A stretch of 19,959 nucleotides of DNA, taken from G020353115 sp964389685 (GTDB taxonomy: Bacteria > Bacteroidota > Bacteroidia > Bacteroidales > VadinHA17). The notes beneath the pieces are model-generated. The model had not been told where the DNA came from. It ran no database searches and saw nothing but the letters and a program-made list of their open reading frames with translations. The stretch is from positions 1-19,959 of the forward strand of contig CAYMFM010000075.1 of the NCBI GenBank assembly GCA_964389685.1, in the 5' to 3' direction. The translations under genes were made by a program, and so were the position numbers. Positions 1 through 7,710 of this stretch are shown piece after piece (the stretch's first letter is position 1; each line of letters opens with the position of its first letter).

Positions 1-125
1 CACTCACCTCTCACCCCTTGTCCGCTGTAGGCGGGATTCACAACTCATAACTCACTTCTCATCTCTCACTATTCACTTACTTTTTACTTTGTACTTTATA
101 CTTTATACTTTTTCCTTTCCTTTTA
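1..125. repeat. Low-complexity degenerate short-word repeat
   Basis: This non-coding stretch at the left edge is built from variants of two words: CTCAC/CTCAT-like units (about 1-77) and then TACTTT-like units (about 78-120: TACTTT, GTACTTT, ATACTTT repeated). It has almost no G on the plus strand after position 35. No open reading frame, hairpin terminator or promoter could be supported. It lies directly downstream of the last gene of the minus-strand operon. Its origin is unknown. Confidence 0.7.
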
Positions 126-581
126 TCAATACCCTTTCACCCACAGCACTTTATCTTCATTAAAGCATTGATCGGCCAGGGAGATCAGTTTTTTACATAC
201 CTCAAACAACTGGTTATGGCAGGTTTCCCAATGCTCTTTCCACTGCGGATCATCCTTTTGAAGGAGATCAAGAAACTGGACCCCCATGTATTGGTTATGG
301 ATAAAAGCAGTAAACATCTCCACAGTTTGAGCCGCTTCCAATTCTTTATGAAATGTTTTCAATTCATTTAGAAGGGGGACAATATTGCGTATATCATACC
401 TTGTGGGCTCATAATAATCAAACATTTTGCTGCTTTTTTCAAAACAGGATTGAAAGAGGTAGAAGAGTTGCTCATCCAGGAACCACGAATCGGAGCTGCA
501 GATCCTGTAATTTTCTTCTGAACCCGAAACATTGAATTCAACCAGGTTGTGAAGGTCCATTTTAAATAGTTCAATTTTCAT
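126..581 (-). CDS. Uncharacterised 151-aa protein, last gene of the recycling operon
   Basis: I do not recognise a family. The 151-residue product has no signal peptide or membrane segment and is rich in acidic, aromatic and long helical stretches (about residues 33-55, 65-110 and 115-140), so it is probably a soluble, mostly alpha-helical cytoplasmic protein. Cys and His residues are scattered (C28, C46, C121, C129) without an obvious metal motif. The ATG at 581 overlaps the stop region of the GH3/beta-lactamase gene by four bases (ATGA), which implies translational coupling and supports both this start and its reality as a gene. Its position as the distal member of a peptidoglycan recycling operon suggests a linked role, but nothing in the sequence shows which. 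The 3' end runs into the low-complexity stretch at 1-125. Confidence 0.75.
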   Translation of the reverse strand: MKIELFKMDLHNLVEFNVSGSEENYRICSSDSWFLDEQLFYLFQSCFEKSSKMFDYYEPTRYDIRNIVPLLNELKTFHKELEAAQTVEMFTAFIHNQYMGVQFLDLLQKDDPQWKEHWETCHNQLFEVCKKLISLADQCFNEDKVLWVKGY

Positions 582-3361
582 GGATAACGGTTATTAATTG
601 CTGTATCAATTATGGCATCATAAATCACCTGCTGGATGGATGTGCGGATGTTCAGATCGTACAGTTTCTGGTTTTCACGGGTAGGGTAGACCCGGTTTGA
701 GAAAAAAATATACAGCAGGTCTTGCACCGGGTCAACCCATACGAATGTTCCGGTAAACCCGGAGTGTCCGAAGCTTTCAGGAGATGCAGCGGCTGCAGGA
801 TACTGTTTTTCAGGTGGCAGTTCCGGGTTATCAATATTTGGTTTATCAAATCCGAGACCACGCCGGTTATTGTTTTCCGGAAACTGGCAGGAGGTGAATT
901 CCTTCATGGTTTCCTCATCGATATACCTCATTCCACCATATGTTCCCATTTGGAGGTACATCTGTGCTAATTTTGCCAGGTCATTGATGGTGCCAAACAG
1001 ACCTGCATTCCCGGAGACTCCACCCAGCATAGCAGCCCCCTCATCATGAACCCAGCCATGGATCTGTCTCATCCTGAAAAAATCATCGTATTCTGTTGGA
1101 ATAATGCGGTTAATGGGATATTCACGGTAGGGATTATAAGTAAGGGAATAGGCTCCGAGTGGATGGTAAAAGTTTTTTTTCAGATAGGTTTCATATTCTA
1201 TTCCTGTCAGGTTCCCAATGATCTCAGGATAAAGAAAAAAACTGAGTCCGGAATAGAGATAATCACTGCTGTCTCTCAGGGGTGATTTTCCGATCTCCCT
1301 GTGTATTTTATTCCTGTAATTCTTGTTTAAAAACAGGTTTTCAGCGACTTCCACATTATACCGTGCTGTGGAATCCCGTTTAAAGGTATTCCATCGGAAA
1401 TCTCCGTTCTTTTTTACTGTATTTCTCCAATATGGGATCCATGCCATCAGCCTGGCCTGGTGCGCAAGCACATCCCTGATCACCAGGTCGGACTTATTTC
1501 CACTGGCAAAATCGGGCCAGAGTCGTGAGAATTTATCGTCAAGCGAATAGTATCCCTCGTCGTACAATTTCATCAATACAGGCAGTGGACCGGTGATTTT
1601 TGTTACCGAAGCGAAATCATAGAGATCATCCTTTCTTACAGGAACAAGGTTCTGGTAGGTATGGTAACCATAGGTTTTGTGAAACACCACCAATCCTTTC
1701 CGGGCAACCAGGACCTGGCAACCGGGGTAGGCTTTTTCGAGTATTCCCTGCCTGGCAATTGAATCGATTCCCTGAGTCAGCATAGCCGAATTCATTCCTG
1801 CTGCTTCAGGGATGGCATATTGAAAACGAATACCTCCGTTTGTCGATAGTCCGTCACCGGCTTGAAAAGAGTGGTTAATGCTTACGGGTAATCGACCGGA
1901 TGCTCCGACACCCCCAAAGATCAGCTGCGCAGCCAACTCCTGTGATAGTTGATTATCCTGGTATGTAAGGATCAATCCATCCGACTGCTCTATGCCATCC
2001 AAATGGTTCAGTATGTATGCATTTCCAAAAACAACTGCAATGGTTTGATGCATGGTGGTGATCCGTTTGATCATTTCTTTCATTCCTTCTGAAACACCAT
2101 ACTGGTTGGTGCTGTTTTGATCAAGGTTAGTTACACCAGTTATTACCAGGTCGTATGTATTTAACTCCTGCAGCATGTTTTCTGTTGAGAGAGAATCTGT
2201 TTGATCCTGCCAGCAATAATGGTTCATCCTGGAATAGTTATCAAGCATTAGCTGGAAAGGGGTCAATTCTGAACTTCCCAATGCCAGCGTGGCGATCCTT
2301 GTATTTTCCAGGTCTTTTAGTGGGATCAGGTTCCGGGCGTTCCTTAACAGGGTGATGGATCCCGTTGTCAGTTTTCGGTTTAGTAGTTCAGAGGATACGG
2401 GGTTTAAATCACGGATCAAACCATCCGTTGCGATTTTAACATAGTTATTCAAACCAGCCCAGTATTTCAGTTCCAGGACTTTTTTACACCGTTCATCAAC
2501 CTCCTGCCGGGTAATCAGGCCTGATTCGATACTGGATTCAATTTCCTCTATTGCCAGTGCAGGAATATTCAGATGAGCGATCATGATACCGCCAAGTCCC
2601 TCATCAATAAGTCGCTTATAAGGATACAATTCCAGGCTATCCAGGCGTTCCCTGCTGTGATTCAATACCGGAAGGACAACATGGGAATCCTTGTTTGTAT
2701 CCCCGTGTCCGGGAAAATGCTTGGCAACGGCAAGAATCCCATTATCCTGAAGACCCTTCATATACATTTCTGCCTTTCGGGTGACGTTGTATTTGTTTTC
2801 ACCAAATGACCGGAAATTAATCACGGGGTTTTCAGGGTTGTTATTGATATCCACAACCGGTGCGAGATTGACATGGACTCCCAGCCGTTTACACTGTGCT
2901 GCAATGGCACTTCCCATTTCATAGATCAGAGAATCATCCTGGATTGCTCCCAGACTCATCTGGTATGGAAAATCCAGCACATCGGTGAGTCTCATGCCCA
3001 AACCCCATTCTCCGTCCATTACGATCAGCAGGGGAATACGGGATTGTGACTGATAAAAATTCGTCAGTTCTGCCTGTTTTAACGCATCGCCCTGAAAAAA
3101 GATTAACCCGCCGATCTTATGCTCTCTGATCAGATCTGTAATGGCGACCTCATCGGATACGTTATGGTTTGAGAATGCTGCAATGAAGATAAGCTGTGCA
3201 ATTCGTTCCCTGGGGCTAAGCGTGGCAAAAACAGAGTCAACCCACTCTTTGCCGCATCCGGTATAGGGGGGAGGTTCCTTTTGTTCCTGATTCTGTGAAA
3301 AGGAAACAAAATGTGCCGTTTGGAAAAGAAAGAGCAAACAGAGAAAAGCTGAATATTTCAT
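578..3361 (-). CDS. Secreted GH3 (NagZ-like) / serine beta-lactamase-fold fusion
   Basis: The 927-residue product begins with a Sec signal peptide (residues 1-22). Next comes a glycoside hydrolase family 3 N-terminal domain of the beta-N-acetylhexosaminidase (NagZ) type, about 37-300, with KHFPGHGD at 214-221 and the acid/base D-S-H motif at 225-227. A GH3 C-terminal domain follows (about 330-500), then a class C beta-lactamase-like serine hydrolase domain (about 520-915) with SVTK at 585-588, a Tyr motif at 703-705 and HSG at 866-868. This domain order is known in Bacteroidota. The expected role is trimming of peptidoglycan sugars and peptides in the periplasm. Two oddities: the segment that normally carries the GH3 nucleophile Asp is absent between L269 and A270, and the Tyr motif reads YSG rather than YSN/YSD. 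The gene lies 47 nt after the AmpG-like gene and overlaps the next gene by 4 nt. Confidence 0.93.
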   Translation of the reverse strand: MKYSAFLCLLFLFQTAHFVSFSQNQEQKEPPPYTGCGKEWVDSVFATLSPRERIAQLIFIAAFSNHNVSDEVAITDLIREHKIGGLIFFQGDALKQAELTNFYQSQSRIPLLIVMDGEWGLGMRLTDVLDFPYQMSLGAIQDDSLIYEMGSAIAAQCKRLGVHVNLAPVVDINNNPENPVINFRSFGENKYNVTRKAEMYMKGLQDNGILAVAKHFPGHGDTNKDSHVVLPVLNHSRERLDSLELYPYKRLIDEGLGGIMIAHLNIPALAIEEIESSIESGLITRQEVDERCKKVLELKYWAGLNNYVKIATDGLIRDLNPVSSELLNRKLTTGSITLLRNARNLIPLKDLENTRIATLALGSSELTPFQLMLDNYSRMNHYCWQDQTDSLSTENMLQELNTYDLVITGVTNLDQNSTNQYGVSEGMKEMIKRITTMHQTIAVVFGNAYILNHLDGIEQSDGLILTYQDNQLSQELAAQLIFGGVGASGRLPVSINHSFQAGDGLSTNGGIRFQYAIPEAAGMNSAMLTQGIDSIARQGILEKAYPGCQVLVARKGLVVFHKTYGYHTYQNLVPVRKDDLYDFASVTKITGPLPVLMKLYDEGYYSLDDKFSRLWPDFASGNKSDLVIRDVLAHQARLMAWIPYWRNTVKKNGDFRWNTFKRDSTARYNVEVAENLFLNKNYRNKIHREIGKSPLRDSSDYLYSGLSFFLYPEIIGNLTGIEYETYLKKNFYHPLGAYSLTYNPYREYPINRIIPTEYDDFFRMRQIHGWVHDEGAAMLGGVSGNAGLFGTINDLAKLAQMYLQMGTYGGMRYIDEETMKEFTSCQFPENNNRRGLGFDKPNIDNPELPPEKQYPAAAASPESFGHSGFTGTFVWVDPVQDLLYIFFSNRVYPTRENQKLYDLNIRTSIQQVIYDAIIDTAINNRYP

Positions 3362-3408
3362 GTTTTTTTTACATTACCGGATGGCATCTGACGGATTACG
3401 GATTAATC

Positions 3409-5277
3409 CTATTCTTTTTTAATACCGAATTCCGGATCGATTTTAACAAAGATCATAACGAGGAAACCGGGGAGCGTACAGAACATGACCCAGATGAAAA
3501 AATTGGAATAACCAACGATTTCCTGCAACCAGCCGCTTACCATACCCGGAATCATCATTCCCAGGGCCATGAATCCGGTTGTGATGGCAAAATGGGCAGT
3601 TTTGTGCTTGCCTTCTGAAATATAGATCATATACAACATAAAGGCAGTAAATCCAAAACCATAACCAAACTGTTCAACTGCAACGGACAGGTAAATAATG
3701 GGCATGGACTCAGGCAGGGTTTGCGACAGGTAAACATACACCAGGTTAGGCAGGTTCATTGCTACAATCATCCACCAGATCCAGTATTTTAAGCCGTTAC
3801 GCGCAGCAAGAAATCCGCCCAGCAATCCACCGATCGTTAATGAAATCATCCCGACCGTACCATATACCATCCCAAGGTCTCCCGTTGTTAGCCCCAAACC
3901 GCCAAATTCCTGTGCGTCCAGTAAAAAGGGAGATGCAAGTTTTACCAGCTGGGATTCTCCCAACCGGTAAAGCAGCAGGAAAGCCAGCATAACCCCGATC
4001 TCTTTCTTTTTAAAAAATGACCCAAACGTGCTGAAAAATTCTTTCCAGAACCCTGCCATGTCTCTCTGGTTATTCGTGGAAGGAACATCCGTTTTTGGAT
4101 GAGGCAGAATGACTTTATGGTAGATGAAAAATAGAATAAACAATGCTGCCAGAATGATAAAAGTCAAGGACCATGCCAGTGGAATGTTGCCTGACCTGGC
4201 TGTAAAATTGGCTGATGAATCTTTCGATAATTTAGGATCCAATTGTATGGCAAAACAGGCCGGGACATTCCAGTTGGTATTGTTAAAAGAGAACCGAAAT
4301 CCCTCAACCAGCATAATGCTTTTATCGCCTTTTTCCCTGCTGAAATTGACGATGATGCTCTTATCGGTCTCCGGTGGCCTGGCCAGCGTAAAAAAAGCTA
4401 TTCCAATATTTCCTGGAGTAATTTTCTCTCCAACCGTCCGGTCAGCTCCAAAGTTTTTCTTCAGGAAAGCTTCCAGCTTTTGTGCTATGTGTTCGTTCCA
4501 CCATGATTGTTTATCCCCTGCTTCTGAGGTAACCGTTTCTTCACCGGAATAGAATCCATGGTCTGTATTCCATTTCCTGATTTTTTGAAGGATGGAATCG
4601 GATGCTTCATTCGTAATTTCCATGGTGGGAATGACAAGTGTCTTACTGTTTGCGATCACCTTTTGCTCCTCTTCTGCTGCCTGTTTGAATGGTATTGAAT
4701 CCGGATCAAACCGGGTGATTGCCCCACTTTTTGTTTCTGCAAGTACCTGGACATCAACCGGAGGCAAACCGGTAGATGTTTCAAAATATCCTGCAAGTAT
4801 AACCAGCAACCCTTGTCCTGTAAGCATTGCAAAGCGATAAAAGGTGCTCCGTATCCCGACAAAGAATGCTTGCTCATGTTTTGTGAGTCCTAACATATAA
4901 AAGCCATCGGCAGCGATATCATGTGTTGCCGAACTGAATGCCAGTAACCAGAAGAAAGCCAGGGTATACCGAAAGAAACTGGAAACGGGGATCGTGAATG
5001 CAACACCTGCCAGACCGGCTCCGACCACCAATTGCATGATGATAATCCAGTATCTTTTCGTTTTCAGTATGTCAACCACCGGACTCCATATCGGTTTTAT
5101 AACCCATGGAAGGTAAAGCCAACTGGTATAGAGCGCAATCTGTGCATTGGATATCCCGAGCCGTTTATACATAATAACGGACACGGTCATAATGATGACA
5201 TATGGGATACCTTCGGCAAAATAGAGGGAGGGAACCCAGGCCCAGGGATTTCTTCTTTCTCTTTTCGTTACGCTCAT
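3409..5277 (-). CDS. AmpG-like MFS muropeptide permease with large periplasmic insert
   Basis: This is a major facilitator related to AmpG (PAT1-type), which imports GlcNAc-anhydroMurNAc peptides. The N-terminal block resembles the family (WVPSLYFAEGIPY at 14-26, LPWVIKPIWSPVVD at 56-69, HDIAADG at 119-125). Hydrophobic helices lie at about 14-36, 46-66, 76-97, 102-126 and 142-165. After them comes a soluble stretch of about 195 residues (170-365), then further helices from 366 to the C-terminus. With a cytoplasmic N-terminus, this insert after helix five falls on the periplasmic side. The length of 622 exceeds E. coli AmpG (491). It sits 17 nt downstream of the SpoIID-like gene and just upstream of the secreted GH3 fusion, which fits uptake of the fragments that enzyme makes. 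Substrate specificity is inferred from family and context. The gene name ampG is likely but not proved. Confidence 0.88.
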   Translation of the reverse strand: MSVTKRERRNPWAWVPSLYFAEGIPYVIIMTVSVIMYKRLGISNAQIALYTSWLYLPWVIKPIWSPVVDILKTKRYWIIIMQLVVGAGLAGVAFTIPVSSFFRYTLAFFWLLAFSSATHDIAADGFYMLGLTKHEQAFFVGIRSTFYRFAMLTGQGLLVILAGYFETSTGLPPVDVQVLAETKSGAITRFDPDSIPFKQAAEEEQKVIANSKTLVIPTMEITNEASDSILQKIRKWNTDHGFYSGEETVTSEAGDKQSWWNEHIAQKLEAFLKKNFGADRTVGEKITPGNIGIAFFTLARPPETDKSIIVNFSREKGDKSIMLVEGFRFSFNNTNWNVPACFAIQLDPKLSKDSSANFTARSGNIPLAWSLTFIILAALFILFFIYHKVILPHPKTDVPSTNNQRDMAGFWKEFFSTFGSFFKKKEIGVMLAFLLLYRLGESQLVKLASPFLLDAQEFGGLGLTTGDLGMVYGTVGMISLTIGGLLGGFLAARNGLKYWIWWMIVAMNLPNLVYVYLSQTLPESMPIIYLSVAVEQFGYGFGFTAFMLYMIYISEGKHKTAHFAITTGFMALGMMIPGMVSGWLQEIVGYSNFFIWVMFCTLPGFLVMIFVKIDPEFGIKKE

Positions 5278-5294
5278 ACTGTTATTGAAAAATT

Positions 5295-6635
5295 TTAATA
5301 ATAACTGGAAATTTTCGCACCCCTGAAATAATGCATCAGGATCTCTTCATAACCATACTCTTTGCTTCCCATAACGGCTGCACCGATCTGGCAAAGACCC
5401 ACACCGTGCCCCCATCCTGCACCGGTAAGTACAAATCCTGAAGGGATCCCATCGACAAGTTCTTTCTTATCAACCACAAATGCGGAACTGTAGAGGTGTG
5501 AATGAGCAAGGGTCTTCCGGATCTCCAACTCTTTCCCAATGGTCATCTCCCGTTCAGTACCTATGATTTTCAGATTGACCAGCCTGCCCGAAAAACCCCT
5601 CTTCACCGGTACCAGATCAATGATCTTCCCGAAATCCAAACCCGATTTCTTTTTGATGATTTCACGGAGCTCATCCTGACTGTAAGTAACGCTCCACCGG
5701 TAAAAGTCAGTTGTTTCCAGATCATAATCCAACAAGACCTGAGACAGGATCTGCTTATCGGTCGTGTTACAAAAAGCAGGAGGAGTACTTCTTATCCATC
5801 GCTCTGCCGCGGCTTCCTTTGTCAGATCAAGATCAAAATCCTTAACTTCACTATCGCAATCGACCACTTTGGTCAGGTAGGGATGTTGAACCGGTTCCCA
5901 TACATTCTCGAACGATTCACTGATTCCACCGCACGATTTTGAAAAGCGCGTATCACAAATCTTGTTGTCATACATTAATACCAATCCCCTGGTCTGGTTA
6001 ACCGCATCTTCAACTTTTTTAGTGGTTGCTTTGGTAATTCCCTGGTATCGCTGGCAATGATCATCGGCGCAGACATCAAATAAAATATGATTTTCACGGC
6101 TGTACCATTTGATGATTTCATCCTCCGTTTTTTTCTCTGAGACATAGGTGCCCGGACTGATCTGCACTTCTGATTTTCTGTTCAGCTGGGCAATAAGCCA
6201 GCTTCTGGAAATGATCGAATGAGCCTTTAGAAATTCCAGGGAACTGGTTGCTTTCATCTCCGAGGAGATGACACTCAGCAGATAATCTTCGACAGGCAAT
6301 GTATTAATTACGACGAGTGAATCACTATCCTTGCGCAATGTTAACGCACCTCTGAATCGTTGATCTTCTTTCTGTTCCCAATGAAAATCAATGCCAATTG
6401 TCACACCGTGTAAAATAAAAAAAGAGATATTGAAGTCGAACGGTTTGAATTCAATTTCGTCCGGGATATGGTAACTGTTCCCTTCACCGGCAATCTCAAT
6501 TGCCCCTGCGTGATACCAGGCTCTGAATTTGCCCCAGAAGGGCTTTTGATAGCCTCTGGCAGTAAAGTTCCCCTGTAATGCAAAAGAGATCTCTTTGCCT
6601 TGCATAATACCTACCTGGACCGATAGTTCCTTCAT
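5295..6635 (-). CDS. SpoIID/LytB-domain protein without signal peptide
   Basis: The 446-residue product carries a SpoIID/LytB domain from about residue 95 to the end. Family motifs are LPVEDYLLSVISSEM at 113-127 with the candidate catalytic Glu126, CADDHCQRYQG at 189-199, SCGG at 234-237 and GAGWGHGVGLCQIGA at 405-419. SpoIID is a lytic transglycosylase that cuts glycan strands stripped of peptides. The N-terminal 90 residues form a beta-rich region. No signal peptide or membrane helix precedes the domain, although SpoIID proteins act outside the cytoplasm. The ATG at 6635 lies 9 nt after the stop of the DUF4922 gene, so a longer secreted form is unlikely. It may therefore act on imported cytoplasmic fragments, or be exported by another route. 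Domain call is firm, location and substrate are inference. Confidence 0.9.
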   Translation of the reverse strand: MKELSVQVGIMQGKEISFALQGNFTARGYQKPFWGKFRAWYHAGAIEIAGEGNSYHIPDEIEFKPFDFNISFFILHGVTIGIDFHWEQKEDQRFRGALTLRKDSDSLVVINTLPVEDYLLSVISSEMKATSSLEFLKAHSIISRSWLIAQLNRKSEVQISPGTYVSEKKTEDEIIKWYSRENHILFDVCADDHCQRYQGITKATTKKVEDAVNQTRGLVLMYDNKICDTRFSKSCGGISESFENVWEPVQHPYLTKVVDCDSEVKDFDLDLTKEAAAERWIRSTPPAFCNTTDKQILSQVLLDYDLETTDFYRWSVTYSQDELREIIKKKSGLDFGKIIDLVPVKRGFSGRLVNLKIIGTEREMTIGKELEIRKTLAHSHLYSSAFVVDKKELVDGIPSGFVLTGAGWGHGVGLCQIGAAVMGSKEYGYEEILMHYFRGAKISSYY

Positions 6636-6644
6636 GGTTTTACG

Positions 6645-7670
6645 TTAAATGTATATTCCGGAAGCGCCCCTCCATTTCCCCTGTACAATTGCCTTCAAGG
6701 CATGAAAATGCCCTTCACTGATGGAGGTCTGGTTAAAGATATCAATAATATCTTTTTCTGTAATTTTTATAAAATCTTTTTCCCGGGGAAGAATGAATAC
6801 TCCACCAAAATCAACGGAAGCAGGACTGATCAGCATGTTTTTATCTCCCATTTCATAATAGTGGGAAGGCCGGTGTTTTTTCCTTGGGAAGAGGATAATT
6901 TGCCAGGACTGATTTTCGAACAGGGACAGAATATTCAACAGGGGTTCCTGTTCTTGCCGGGTGATATCCTGTAAACTTGCATAAATACTATCGAACGCGG
7001 TTACCAGGGATGGGATGTTGCCGGATTCAAATAAAATGAATCTTCCGGGGTATTTTTCAACCCCCCATATCCGGATTTTCTCATTATTGAACCAGGGTCC
7101 TTCGGTTTCATCCTTTAACGGGTTAAGCTCCCTCTCGATCGGCAGGAATGATTTATTACCTGCTTGAAAATGAAAATGATCAGGAGCCGATGCTCCACAG
7201 TAAGGGCCATTGTAAAAGAGGATATGACCATCCAGTTTTTTTGAAAGAGACAACAGGCTTTGGAAATTCGATTTAATCTCCTGGGGTACATGGGTTTTTG
7301 TCGGAATGGTAAAATGTTCCCTGAAAATCGGGTAGGGATTGCACAGGAGGATAAAATTCCTGTCAAGATCCAGCTTTTCCTGTTGTTCGGGCAGGTTCTC
7401 ACTACATAGAAAACAGGTTCGTGCAGCAATGGATTGCGGGTCAACCCTTGCCGATGAGGAGATTATCCGGGAAGGGTTGAACTGTACGTTTATGGTAAAA
7501 TGATCGAAGTGAAATTCCCTGGTCTTAACATGATCCAGAAGCTCGTAATTAATCCTTAGAAGGTCCCAGGATTTCTTCTGATCAGAAAGAAGTTTGGTTG
7601 CTTTATCAGAAAAAGAATAAACTTTCCCTCCGGAGTTGTCAGATTCAGGATCATGAAGTGGAACAGGCAT
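6645..7670 (-). CDS. DUF4922 protein, HIT/GalT-like nucleotidyltransferase or phosphorylase fold
   Basis: This 341-residue soluble protein matches the DUF4922 type found mainly in Bacteroidota. A CFLC pair (86-89) could bind metal. NPYPIFREHFTIP lies at 111-123, and GASAPDHFHFQAG at 159-171 contains an HxHxQ triad (H165, H167, Q169). This triad is the active-site signature of the HIT superfamily branch that includes GalT, Ap4A phosphorylase and GDP-hexose phosphorylases. In those enzymes the central His is the nucleotidylated nucleophile. A second FPRKKHRPSHYY stretch near 262-273 resembles the paired beta-strand of the second half-domain. It sits between a glycosyltransferase/amidase gene and a SpoIID gene in the recycling operon, which suggests nucleotide-sugar transfer or phosphorolysis. 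The actual substrate is unknown. Confidence 0.82.
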   Translation of the reverse strand: MPVPLHDPESDNSGGKVYSFSDKATKLLSDQKKSWDLLRINYELLDHVKTREFHFDHFTINVQFNPSRIISSSARVDPQSIAARTCFLCSENLPEQQEKLDLDRNFILLCNPYPIFREHFTIPTKTHVPQEIKSNFQSLLSLSKKLDGHILFYNGPYCGASAPDHFHFQAGNKSFLPIERELNPLKDETEGPWFNNEKIRIWGVEKYPGRFILFESGNIPSLVTAFDSIYASLQDITRQEQEPLLNILSLFENQSWQIILFPRKKHRPSHYYEMGDKNMLISPASVDFGGVFILPREKDFIKITEKDIIDIFNQTSISEGHFHALKAIVQGKWRGASGIYI

Positions 7671-7710
7671 ATATATAGTTCGATGTAATACAATAAAAGA
7701 TCAGCACAGG

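Noticed and set aside
3295..3618. Plus-strand 107-codon frame
   Set aside because: It lies antisense to the end of the permease gene and the GH3 signal peptide and has no family features.
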